Notes: generated by a model not told the origin, from the letters alone. 64,000 bases of DNA from Acanthosepion pharaonis (GCA_903632075.3 CAHIKZ030000391.1:1465001-1529000); one strand, 5' to 3'. Shown: positions 44,385 to 53,195, numbered from the stretch's first letter. Made by a program: numbers and translations.

Positions 44385-44520
44385 TATAATATATATGGTC
44401 ATAATTTATTCGATTGAATTAAATATGATCAATTCATCAGACCTATAGTTCTGATGAATTGGATCATATTTACGATTCCAATGGAATAAATTATGACCAT
44501 GGAATATTAGTGTTTTTTTA
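44385..44520. repeat. Inverted repeat with hammerhead-like arms (family P4)
   Basis: Arms GGTCATAATTTATTCGATTG..ATCAATTCATCAGACC and CTGATGAATTGGATCAT..CCAATGGAATAAATTATGACC. On both strands one finds CTGATGA, a stem II (ATTGA/TCAAT, or ATTGG/CCAAT) and GAAT after one extra base. Stem III would start with U instead of A, so this is a weaker match than the other families. The downstream segment 44515-44660 recurs inverted at 55462-55610. Confidence 0.55.
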
Positions 44521-44661
44521 TTATATCCTTACTCTGTCCTAGACATTGAGTTCTACCTGGATTCTTCCTCTTGGAAAATTTTTTTTTCTGAAAATATACA
44601 TGTATGGGAATTTATATATTTTTATATATTTTGCATATGTATGTATATTTTCCACTAATAT

Positions 44662-44683
44662 TATCTATCTATCTATCTATCTA

Positions 44684-44720
<37 letters not shown>
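44662..44720. repeat. (TATC)n-(TA)n microsatellite
   Basis: About six TATC units and about 16 TA units. Confidence 0.95.
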
Positions 44721-44722
<2 letters not shown>

Positions 44723-44838
44723 GATAAAGTGATCAATATCAGAAATAGAGCGTATGTAAATATAAATACAAAAGTGAACATTGAAGTCAACACTCAGAGG
44801 CGACAGGCTGTTTCATGCTAGCCATAATCGTCAGGCGG
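44721..44838 (-). repeat. Dispersed repeat family D with hammerhead-like core
   Basis: GGGATAAAGTGATCAATATC, GAAATAGAGCGTATGTAAAT, GTGAACATTGAAGTCAACAC and AGAGGCGACAGGCTG, same order as at 18.2 kb. Confidence 0.75.
44785..44838 (-). ncRNA. Hammerhead-ribozyme-like motif with intact core bases
   Basis: On the minus strand: CTGACGA at 44834-44828, a short ATG/CAT stem II around GCTAG, GAAA from 44814, stem III ACA-GCC-TGT, then C at 44802 as the expected cleavage base. The two base pairs next to the junction (CG/GC) can form, but the distal part of stem I seen at 18.3 kb is replaced by other sequence. Two extra Us lie before stem II. Core complete, stems imperfect. Confidence 0.5.
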
Positions 44839-45005
44839 GGAATTGGCTACTTCGACATTTGTAGTCTGTCCTTTCAACTCCAGTGTGGAATCAAGTTCCG
44901 GCTGTAGATTTAGAGCAAGTAGCACACGTGACTTTCATTCCACACAGGGATTGAAAATACAGACGACGACTTTCATAGTCTGCTGAAGTAGCCTATTCCC
45001 CATAT
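44838..45005. repeat. Inverted repeat adjoining family D
   Basis: GGGGAATTGGCTACTTCGAC (44836) and GCTGAAGTAGCCTATTCCCC (44985) are inverted, with a second inner pair CCAGTGTGGAAT/ATTCCACACAGG. This places the family D copy at the edge of a hairpin of about 170 bp. Confidence 0.6.
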
Positions 45006-45219
45006 CAGGTAAAAAGAATTGCTTGACTATTCATTATGTTATTTTGCATAAATATAATTCATCGAGCTCTTTTTTGTAGATCAGATTTAATATTTTTATA
45101 CTACCAGTGTCCACTTGGATTATATGACCATGAAAAATAACACAACACAAAAATAAGATAATACTGCAATTTTCTTTTTTCTACATATATAATGTTTTTA
45201 TGAAGCTTAAGTAAAAATC

Positions 45220-45665
45220 GAAACATTATTTACATTATTCGGACTAGTGTCCTCATCTTTGTTGCCATATTTATTACAACGTTTCGGTCGTTGTACGCGC
45301 CGGCCTACTTCAGGTAGTTGGAATGTCAAACTTGACCCTTTATTTCGCTCATTTGGGTAGACTCTTCTAGTTCCACGTGCCATGTTTTAATGGGAGTCAG
45401 TTGCCAGTTATCTCCTGTTAATTCCCCTCTCCAAGTTCTCCACTGCCTTAAACGGGTATTGAACTCACACTCATTAGTTCCTGTCACTGGATCTAACTAT
45501 CCCCTTTTTCCACTGTCCCATATGTCCTTGAGGACATTCCAACCACCTGAAGAAAGCCGGAGCGTACAAAGGCCGAAAAGTTGTAATAAATATGGCGACA
45601 ATGTTGAGGACAATAGTCTGAATAATGTAAATAGTGTACATAATATCTCATCTCAGATATATAGA
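45220..45665. mobile_element. Composite family F element, full inverted copy
   Basis: The left arm (45228-45325) and right arm (45535-45640) are inverted: ACATTATTCGGACTAGTGTC..ACAACGTTTCGGTCG and CGAAAAGTTGTAATAAATAT..GACAATAGTCTGAATAATGT. Between them lies a minus-strand tRNA-derived SINE: A-box region GGGACAGTGGAAAAAGGGG, B box GAGTTCAATACCC, tail AATTAACAGGAGATAACTGG. Each arm, read toward its end, gives CTGAAGA or CTGAAGT, stem GGCCG-type, GAAA and GTTGTA, a hammerhead-like order. Confidence 0.65.
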
Positions 45666-45893
45666 CAAAGATCGAAACATCTTGAATTTCTAAAAGTTTT
45701 CTATTTGTCCCTTATTCTATCATTCTATCGGATTCTAATATATTTTTGATACCAATTCATATATATAGATACATGAAAAAGTCAAAAGGTAAACTTATCT
45801 TGGACTAAGATAAATTTTCCTTTCGTATTTTTTCATATAGTTCTTTGAGAGATATATCTTATCTGAATTGTTACACACTGACACACGGACATA

Positions 45894-45895
<2 letters not shown>

Positions 45896-45963
<68 letters not shown>
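45896..45963. repeat. (TA)34 microsatellite
   Basis: Followed by a TTGACATACCTATATATA duplication of the left flank and a T run. Confidence 0.97.
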
Positions 45964-45966
<3 letters not shown>

Positions 45967-46044
45967 ACATACCTATATATATTTTTTTTTTTTTTTCACA
46001 AAGACTGTCTTCGGGAAATCTGTGGGTAAAACCTAAGCGACAGA

Positions 46045-46520
46045 ATGGCAAATGCCGACCTTTCCACCATGTGTGATATTGATCGTATTGAGTCCTTTGT
46101 CATGAAATCACAATTACGCTGGACAGGTCATGTGTTACGTATGCAAGACAACAGAATTCCCAAAATGCTCATGTATGGTCAACTTGACAATGGTCATCGA
46201 AACGTGGGTCGGCCTCTGAAGGGACAGGCTGAAGAGTAACCTCTTAGCTGCGAATATAAATCACACTACCTTTGAGAACATCGTAATTGATCGTAATGAA
46301 TAGAAGACTACATGCTACAATGACTTCAAGAACAAGGCAGCATCAAACATTGTCAAGCTTCGTCAAACTAGGCTAGGAATAAAATATCTGCTGTTGTTCT
46401 AGTCATATACTCCAAGAATCCACACTCTTGCACAATCTGTGGACTTCTTTGCAAATCACTAGCGGGACCTAAATGTCACTTGCGACTCACACACAAGGTT
46501 AAATAAACAAAGTTGTTGGA
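46045..46520 (+). pseudogene. LINE C-terminal region with terminal zinc knuckle
   Basis: The open part (46045-46239) reads IDRIESFVMKSQLRWTGHVL, RMQDNRIPKMLMYGQLDNG and VGRPLK, the usual post-catalytic RWTGHVxRMxDxRxPKxLLYGEL..GRPxxR block of many LINE proteins. After frame breaks a zinc-finger-like end appears near 46425: CTICGLLCKSLAGPKCHLRL then TH (C-x2-C-x12-H-x4-H). The relevant strand and order agree with one decayed copy. Its RT core is absent. Confidence 0.65.
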
Positions 46521-46548
46521 ACCTGATACGTCGAAACCGACGGAGAGT

Positions 46549-46554
<6 letters not shown>

Positions 46555-46621
<67 letters not shown>
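46555..46621. repeat. (TA)33 microsatellite
   Basis: Perfect TA tract after the LINE tail. Confidence 0.97.
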
Positions 46622-46625
<4 letters not shown>

Positions 46626-47085
46626 CATAAAGAGTTAATGGCCAGAGTTCAATCAGACACCAGGTAACAGTAGTTTTAAAAAGTCAATATACGCGTAACA
46701 AAAACAAGAGTGAAAATGACATGTAGAGCTTCTAACTTTAAATATCATGAGATCAGTTAAATCCGATACCTTGGTTTTAAACTTACGATACCCTCAGGCG
46801 ATGTTTTATCAAATGACTACCTAGTGCTATTTTCTGTTGTTGTTGTTGTCGTTTTTGTTAACTAAAGAACGCTACATTATTATTTTCAAAAGAAATAAAC
46901 AAACGCACGATGTTGGGTGTAATGGAAAGTGGGGAAGAGGATGTGAAGAAAGAAGGAGAAGAACAAAAGGGGGAAGAGAAGAAAAGCAAATTTATTGTAA
47001 ATGTATCAGTGGGTGGTTAAATACCTTTTTTTTATCCAGCCTCATATGCATTTCAGAAAATTTTAATTAAGATCATACGACGCTG
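46622..47085. other. No recognised gene
   Basis: A 77-codon open stretch at 46837-47070 is low-complexity Glu/Arg/Lys-rich and has no family resemblance. Confidence 0.4.
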
Positions 47086-47440
47086 GATAACCGTTGTAAC
47101 ATAGCCTAATCTGCCTTTTCTATAGATACTTTCATGGTAATTGTTCTCATGAGCATTCGTCTTTAGTACATCGACGAGGCAGCTAGGTCTCATGATTTTA
47201 GAGATGAATCTGCTATATGTAACCATGGGTACCACGTTTTTCGCTTGTGGGACTCATCCGGCTTCTAGAGTTCCATTCAAATTTGATCTTCAGAGAATGA
47301 AACGAAATTTCAGTCGTCATCTTCTGCTTTCTTCAACCATATTCCTTTGTTGTCATCAAAAAAAATTTGCCGTACTTTTTCACGCTTTCACCCTCTGAAA
47401 CCCCCTTAAAGGTTATGCTAAGTTAAAATGATTAATACGC
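47086..47440 (+). pseudogene. CR1/jockey-like LINE 3' fragment
   Basis: CLFYRYFHGNCSHEHSSLVH-like start, later LIRLLEFHSNLIF and HLLLSSTIF in the place of the family C-terminus, and a shortened 3' UTR ending AAATGATTAA. Many stops. Confidence 0.6.
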
Positions 47441-47444
47441 ACCA

Positions 47445-47481
47445 GCGCGCGCGCGCACACACACACACACTGGCACACACA

Positions 47482-47527
<46 letters not shown>

Positions 47528-47666
47528 GGTACACACACAGACACACGCACACGCACACAGATATATATGTATAAATATGTATGTATATATTCGATAAATC
47601 GGGAAGCTTTGAAGACTACGCGTTTTGCCTTCGATAGATAGACTCCGAGTCAGAGTGAAATAAATA

Positions 47667-47737
<71 letters not shown>

Positions 47738-47738
47738 T
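47445..47738. repeat. Microsatellite cluster (GC/CA, TA, CA, TG)
   Basis: (GC)n/(CA)n 47445-47470, TA 47484-47522, CA-rich 47523-47560 and (TG)34 47671-47738, separated by short unique pieces. Confidence 0.93.
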
Positions 47739-48240
47739 ATTAAATAGGTAATATCTGTTTGCTAGGTGAGCGACATCCGGTTACAATGTAAAAATAAAGG
47801 TGCGGTACCTTTGGAAATTCTCTGAAAGCTGTACGACCGGTTGACCACAGCCTTGTGGTTGAAACTTTTGAATAGCTGTGCTAGCATGAAGTCACAAGTC
47901 ATCGTGACCGAAGCTTTGAGCGTGCTGGTCTTGTTCAGACTGTTGATCACGCTAGATAATCGTCCTCTCTCGCAAAAACTGTAACTAAGGTCGGCTCAGC
48001 ATAGTTGCACTGTAAACCACAGTTGGGCTTTGTACGTGCTGAAAAACACAATTGCGCCCGAGCTGGCGTTTCCAACAGGGACTAGCTTTCCGCCCTTGTA
48101 TACGGATATCCTCGAATACGTGCGGCCAGTCAGTGGCGCATATATATATATATATGTTTATTTATATATTATATGCGCGGTACTTATTAGAAAGCGCTCA
48201 ATATCAGAGATAGAGCTAACATATTTGGTTGGATAGATGT

Positions 48241-48288
48241 GAGTTTGTGACCCTGGGTTTCCCGCTTTTGCGATAGTCATGCAAACTC
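48241..48288 (-). ncRNA. Hammerhead-like three-stem motif (minus arm)
   Basis: Minus strand: stem I GAGTTTG (48288-48282) pairs with CAAACTC (48247-48241), 7 bp. The core reads ATGACTA where hammerheads have CTGANGA. Stem II TCGC-AAAA-GCGG is 4 bp with a tetraloop, then GAAA. Stem III is ACC-CAG-GGT and then C at 48249 as cleavage base. All three stems form; two core bases (C3, G8) differ. The other arm keeps both of those bases. Confidence 0.5.
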
Positions 48289-48327
48289 TGACGCTCGCAA
48301 AAGCGTGAAACCTAGGGTCACAAACTC
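48288..48327 (+). ncRNA. Hammerhead-like motif (plus arm)
   Basis: Plus strand: CTGACGC (A9 changed to C), stem II CGC-AAAA-GCG, GAAA at 48307-48310, stem III ACC-TAG-GGT and C at 48319, then CAAACTC. The stem I partner GAGTTTG is not adjacent but present at 48241-48247. Confidence 0.45.
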
Positions 48328-48337
48328 ACATCAACCA

Positions 48338-48393
<56 letters not shown>

Positions 48394-48397
<4 letters not shown>

Positions 48398-48898
48398 CAT
48401 CTAAATTTCTATCAAGCATTGAAATCTATCCTTTACATAAATTGTTAAAACCCAATTACAGCCTCTTTCGATTGACTTCCCTCCCCTCTCTCTCCTTGCT
48501 GTAACACTCATTTCTATATATCCGTATTACTGTTTTCTGTCTCCTCTTTCTTTTTCATTCTTCCTTTTTCTTTTCTCCCTACTCCCCTTCCATTTCTATA
48601 TATCATTTCCGTTAAGTTAACAATCCAAATAGGTCAAGGTCTGGTCACTCCTCCTACCCCAATATAAAGCACACTTGAGAGACAGATGAAATTAACCCCT
48701 CCCTATACTCTACCATGTCTCTTTAACTATCCCTCTCACACCCCCTGTTAAATTACAAAAACTTACACTACCCATCAACTTTAATCTCATTTTTCGTTTC
48801 ATTTCGTTTTTGGAAGTGCTATCTGATGATCCGGCGTCCTTTTAAAATGACTCTAGTGAATTAAATTATTGTAATGGTACCTTAAAGTGGTCTGTTTT

Positions 48899-48904
<6 letters not shown>
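48394..48904. other. No recognised gene
   Basis: Pyrimidine-rich on the plus strand (TCTTTCTTTTTCATTC-like runs near 48545-48590). No feature identified. Confidence 0.4.

Positions 48905-48950
<46 letters not shown>
48905..48950. repeat. (TA)23 microsatellite
   Basis: Perfect TA tract. Confidence 0.97.
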
Positions 48951-48954
<4 letters not shown>

Positions 48955-49149
48955 ATCCACATACAAGCCTGTTTTGCTCAATCAGTGTGGCTAGATATCC
49001 GAATGCTTCAAGCCGAGATCGAAACCCGGTCGATTTATCAGAGGTCCTACTCGTTGGCTATCGGGGAATGGAGAATTTTAAGGTATTATATACGGATGTA
49101 TACAAACGCCAGAGAACTCAAATCATCAATGAAATATATGAGAATAGAT

Positions 49150-49540
49150 TTTTATTAATCCGAAAGATTTTTATCATTTTAAAGGTTAATATGAGTGGAT
49201 ACTCGTATCCGAGTAGACGCTTTGTTTATATATTAAACAATACATTTATTTTCGTATACCGCCCTGACATGTCGAGGAATTTTAATTAAGAAACATTTGG
49301 TCCTTTGGCAAGAATCGAACCTGCATTCCTCCGGGTAGAGAGATAGTAACCGTGTAACCGTCTGTCCGTCTCTTCGTGGCCAAAACGATATAGGCGCACC
49401 GGGCTAAATTTCAGGCCGGCAGATGAAAATAAATAATTATATACTGTTTAATATATGAACGGAGTATTTATTGAAATACGACTACCCAGTATCAATGATC
49501 GTTTAAAGTGATAAAAATCTGTCACGTTAAGGGGGCATTT
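49150..49540. mobile_element. Palindromic element family P1, diverged copy 3
   Basis: The left arm (GATTTTTATCATTTTAAAGG, TTTATATATTAAACAATACA, CTGACATGTCGAGGAATTTT) and right arm (AATTTCAGGCCGGCAGATGA, ATATACTGTTTAATATATGA, GTTTAAAGTGATAAAAATC) are inverted and match, at lower identity, the arms at 12.5-13.0 and 52.7-53.0 kb. The centre is again a tRNA-like sequence on the minus strand (49300-49395). Confidence 0.6.
49300..49395 (-). tRNA. tRNA-like core of the P1 palindrome (degenerate)
   Basis: Minus strand: acceptor-like TTTTG/CAAAG, A-box-like TGGCCACGAAGAGACGG, T arm GCAGG-TTCGATT-CTTGC with good pairing, and GAGGAATGCAGG before it as in 12.85 kb (AGGATGCAGG). The middle is too long for a standard tRNA. 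It looks like a tRNA-derived Pol III promoter. Confidence 0.4.
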
Positions 49541-49662
49541 TTACAGATATTTTGTTGTCGTAGAACTCGCCATGAGCTTATGGAATCATTAAGGAAAGAA
49601 TTAAGAAAATTGTACTAATCAATTCTAATTAGTATAAAGCTGTTACTCTTCATTCTATCTAT

Positions 49663-49894
49663 TGTGGGGACCTACCTACAAATGGACTCTTCCACACCTA
49701 TACAATATGGCTACCAACTCTGAGTAAAGGGAGTCACCGAGTGAGGGTCACTAAGTAGTAGCCATAGAGTGAGTGAGTGAATGAGCGTGTCAGGACAAGA
49801 GTGAGAGAATGTACTCTCCAGTCGTTTCCGAGAATATACTATTTAATCTTATATCCGGGTCCGTGTTATCTTTGTATGGTTCTACACCATAACA
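49663..49894 (+). repeat. 5' LTR of the Gypsy-type element
   Basis: 232 bp; shows GAGTGAGTGAGTGAATGAGC-type short repeats. It lacks about 17 bp present in the 3' LTR (CATTTACCTTTTGTACTAC region). Confidence 0.92.
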
Positions 49895-49944
49895 ACTGGC
49901 GACGAGGATGAGATCCCGGTAGAACCGTATGAAGAGTCTCATGC

Positions 49945-50845
49945 GGAGCTATGTCTACTGGTCGGCGATGGACAAGGACATAATGGAAACGATTAACACA
50001 TGGAGAGGATGCGCCTTGACGGCCAAAGCTTCACCTACCACTTTCAAACGCTGGCCAAAAACGGACCAGCCTTGGTCACGTATACATATTGACTGGGCCG
50101 ATTGACGATTATTATTACTTAATCGTTTATAACATTTACTCCAAGTGGCCGGAGGTTTTAAGATGCAAGAGGCCAACAACGGCTGTAACAATCAGTTTCC
50201 TACATGAGCTGTTTGCGAGATTTGGAGTAGTGAACTGCGTTGTCAGCGACAATGATACACAGATTACGTCAGCAGAATTAAAGAATTTTTGCGACATCTT
50301 CCAAGTTAAGCACATAACTACGCTTCAATACCACCCTAGATCTAATTGGCAGGCAGAGAGGTTCGTAGACACGCTGAAAAGAGCATTTAAAAATCTCAAG
50401 GAACTTCTACCAACATAGCATTACAGCAGCTTCTGCAAGTTTATCGTATTACGCCAAATCCGAATACACCATCAACTGGCTCACCGGCAGAAATCATGTT
50501 TGCCAGAAAGGTGAGATCCGTGTTTGACAAATTAATTCCCAAACAGTCAAAAATATGTAAGACCGAAAAAGGAGGGTACGATCAGTAGTAGGATCAGCGA
50601 AATGGTGTATATAATACAAGGACCAAGACATTCACATAAAAGACATCTTAATCAAATTAAAAAAAAACGGCATGAAATAGACTCTTATAACACACAGGAT
50701 GAAGTGGAAGAACCCATCGAGATTATTTGCGACACATTTGATCTCGAGCCATCGCAATATACACCTGAACAACGAAGGTCGGGGAGAAAAAGGAAATTTA
50801 CCGAACCTTTGACGATCAACCCCAAAAAGAAAAGGTATTAAATTT
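49945..50845 (+). pseudogene. Gypsy integrase remnant
   Basis: Begins MRSYVYWSAMDKDI (end of the zinc-binding region), ALTAKASPTTFKRWPKTDQP, WSRIHIDW (first catalytic Asp), a frameshift near 50095, TGPIDDYYYLIV, then FARFGVVNCVVSDNDTQITS (second Asp; usually DNGTQF) and YHPRSNWQAERFVDT, where the Glu of the DDE triad is in the QAER motif (family: NGQAER). Stops at 50418, then in other frames TPSTGSPAEIMFARKVRS and the C-terminal HKRHLNQIKKKR with an RRSGRKRKF tail ending at 50841. Several lesions; not functional. Confidence 0.9.
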
Positions 50846-50896
50846 CTGGGAAGCAATAAACCCTTTTACCTAGTAAAAAGCTTGGGAGGGGGGTAT

Positions 50897-51145
50897 TGTG
50901 GGGACCTACCTACAAATGGACTCTTCCACATCTATATAATATGGCTACCAACTCTGAGTAAAGGGAGTCACCAAGTGACGATCACCAAGTAGTAGACACC
51001 GAATGAGTGAATGAGTGAGTTAGGACACCAGTGAGAGAAAGTACTCTCCAGTCCACATTTACCTTTTGTACTACGTTTACGAGAATATGCTATTTAACCT
51101 TATATCCGAGTCCGTGTTTTCTTTCTATGGTTCTACACCATAAGA
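50897..51145 (+). repeat. 3' LTR of the Gypsy-type element
   Basis: 249 bp. Differs from the 5' LTR at a dozen or more sites plus an indel, so the insertion is not recent. Confidence 0.92.
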
Positions 51146-51885
51146 CTATCTCATTTTTCATGCCGTGTTTTTGATGAGACCTTATATAGCTTTACGAAAA
51201 TATTGAAATCATCATCCATCATGTTAATGTATGATAATTTTATTAAGAAACAACTTCAAAATAAACATAAAAAGACGATATGAACTCTAAAGGAAAAAAC
51301 AATATTTAAAGAGTAGGTTAACATATCTGAAACAATATTTACCAACATTATATATATATATATATTGTCTTCTTCATAAGCTAAACAGAGAGACACGCAC
51401 ATACACAAATAAACAGTGCAGGCAAATCTCTACCCCCTAACAAAATTATGTCTATCGACATTCCAACTAACGCGAGACTTTAATCAGTGTTGCGAGTCCC
51501 TTCAATCGTTCGGTGTTTAATCAGACGGAGCTAATATCTCATTGGAAAGTATTGGACGAGATCAAAGCTTATTGTTGATCACAAGTCGCTCTTTTATAAT
51601 CAGGAGATGTCATCCTGTCTCATGATAGAGAGGAACCTGATGTTGAATATATCAACTTCGTCGCTAGACAGAAAGATAGGTGGTACTGGCAGAAAGTAGT
51701 CTAACAAACATTCGACCAATTGAATAGACTCTCGGAATGCATACATAAATACATAGGTTGGAGGGTGCTGAAAAGTGTCAGTGCGGCACACTTCCACAAA
51801 CCATTTCAAATAGGTAAACGTCTGAATGTATCTGGTAAATCATTTTGGCGTGTCTAGGTCAATAACATCTGTAAAACCCCATATT

Positions 51886-51889
<4 letters not shown>
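51146..51889. other. No recognised gene
   Basis: Contains a short TA tract (51350-51365) and a 69-codon minus open stretch at 51600-51809 without family resemblance. Confidence 0.4.

Positions 51890-51940
<51 letters not shown>
51890..51940. repeat. (CA)25 microsatellite
   Basis: Perfect CA tract. Confidence 0.97.
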
Positions 51941-51945
<5 letters not shown>

Positions 51946-52265
51946 AAACGTTCAAGTCGTCTGAAGATGGCGTGAGCGTAAAACTCGGTTTACGTCTGGG
52001 GCCATGTTTCCATAGGATTTAATGTTATTAAGCGTTTTTGATCTCATTTTTAGCCAGAGCAAAAATCGCTTAACAACTAGATTGTCTAATCGAGGATTCG
52101 AGGGATTTTCTTTACTGAGTAGGTAGGTTAAACTTAAGGTTTTTTTGTTTTTTTACTTTTTTTAAGTATCGTCGTTTCTGTTCGAGATTTTATCTGGATA
52201 AGAGTTTTAGGTTTTGGCAAGTTGCCCGTTAGTTCCATCAACGGTTTGTGTTTTTCTTAAACAGG

Positions 52266-52326
<61 letters not shown>

Positions 52327-52331
52327 AATAA

Positions 52332-52370
<39 letters not shown>
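52266..52370. repeat. (CA)n and (TA)n
   Basis: CA 52266-52321, then AAACAAATAAATTTA, then TA 52337-52370. Confidence 0.97.
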
Positions 52371-52373
<3 letters not shown>

Positions 52374-52658
52374 ATTTATTCGAAAATTATAACATAAATA
52401 TGTTATAAAACCACTACAAAAATAGCCATTTCGCTTGAACACTTCAGGAGTCTTATCAAGTGATAATCTTGAACAACATCATCACTTGATAAGACACCGG
52501 GGGTGTTGAAACAAAATGTCTATTTTTGTAGTAATTTTATAACATATTTATGTTATAATTTTCGAATAAATAATTATATTTGCTCTACTCTGTATTGAGC
52601 ACTGTTTTACGAATAGTATTTTTTGGTTATTGGAATTTATTCCGTATACACCAATCCT

Positions 52659-52661
<3 letters not shown>
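52371..52661. mobile_element. Palindromic element family P2, copy 2
   Basis: Arms AATTATAACATAAATATG..TAGCCATTTCGCTTGAAC..CTTATCAAGTGAT and ATCACTTGATAAG..GTGTTGAAACAAAATG..AACATATTTATGTTATAATT. The right arm extends through CTCTGTATTGAGCACTG to CCGTATACACCAATCCTATAC, the mirror of the outer left arm at 13.6 kb. The missing left outer arm is replaced by (TA)n. Confidence 0.75.
52486..52520 (+). ncRNA. Hammerhead-like motif in P2 right arm
   Basis: TTGATAA in place of CTGANGA (two changes), stem II ACACC-GGG-GGTGT (5 bp perfect), GAA at 52508-52510, stem III ACA-AAA-TGT, then C at 52520. No good stem I was found. Confidence 0.4.

Positions 52662-52697
<36 letters not shown>
52662..52697. repeat. 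(TA)18 between two palindromes
   Basis: Separates P2 copy 2 from P1 copy 2. Confidence 0.95.
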
Positions 52698-52702
<5 letters not shown>

Positions 52703-53007
52703 TAAAGACATATTTTTATGTTTTAACGTTGTTATTTTATAGATACAAGTATTTAAGCAAATGCTCTGTTTATGATAAACAGTATTAAATAACATTTACC
52801 GGCCTGAATGTCGAGAAATTTTCATAGAAAATTTTCGTTCTTTGACAGGATTCTATGAAAATTTCTCGGACATTCAGGCCGGTAAATGTTATTTAATACT
52901 GTTTATCATAAACAGAGCATTTGCTTAAATACTTGTATCTATAAAATAACAACGTTAAAACATAAAAATATATCTTTAATAAATAAATTGTCGGACCTTG
53001 TCCATTT

Positions 53008-53010
<3 letters not shown>
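52698..53010. mobile_element. Palindromic element family P1, copy 2 (core lost)
   Basis: TTTATTAAAGACATATTTTT..GATAAACAGTATTAAATAAC..GGCCTGAATGTCGAGAAATT is mirrored by ATTTCTCGGACATTCAGGCC..TTGTCGGACCTTGTCCATTTC. Only TTCGTTCTTTGACAGGATT of the tRNA-like core is left between the arms. The left outer 30 bp are replaced by (TA)n, while the right outer end is complete. Confidence 0.82.
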
Positions 53011-53062
<52 letters not shown>

Positions 53063-53195
53063 GCTGTGTCAATGGCTATCTACTGGCCTCCAGATTACTC
53101 TTTTCACTTCCTAGTAATTAATAATGTTTCTGTTCCTAATTCTTCCACACCCAGTGTGTCTGAGTGGTTTTATTACCTCGATTTTAATGAAATCG

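Larger units (their letters stand above)
48139..48393. repeat. Inverted repeat with paired hammerhead-like arms (family P5), flanked by (TA)n
   Basis: ATTTGGTTGG..ATGTGAGTTTGTGACCCTGG..CCCGCTTTTGCGA on the left is mirrored by TCGCAAAAGCG..CCTAGGGTCACAAACTCACA..CAACCAAAT on the right (to 48341). TA tracts lie at 48139-48155 and 48342-48393. A family D scrap (AGCGCTCAATATCAGAGATA) sits just left. Each arm is described separately below. Confidence 0.75.
49663..51145 (+). mobile_element. Ty3/Gypsy-type LTR retrotransposon, internally deleted
   Basis: 5' LTR 49663-49894 and 3' LTR 50897-51145 both start TGTGGGGACCTACC and end CTACACCATAACA / CTACACCATAAGA. The flanking CTAT (49659-49662 and 51146-51149) is a 4-bp target duplication. 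The primer-binding site TGGCGACGAGG at 49896 is complementary to the 3' end expected for Ser(GCU) tRNA plus CCA. A polypurine tract GGGAGGGGGG ends just before the 3' LTR. Only the integrase part of pol remains between, so gag, protease, reverse transcriptase and RNase H were deleted. Confidence 0.93.

Noticed and set aside
48987..49289. Open frame containing TDVYKRQ, a string familiar as a sequencing-adapter read-through artefact
   Set aside because: The underlying bases (GATGTATACAAACGCCAG) differ from the Nextera mosaic end at several positions, so this is coincidence and not adapter contamination.
49663..51145. Whether the LTR elements in this window are endogenous viruses with envelope genes
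   Set aside because: No envelope-like open frame or signal/transmembrane pattern is visible; only an integrase remnant is present.
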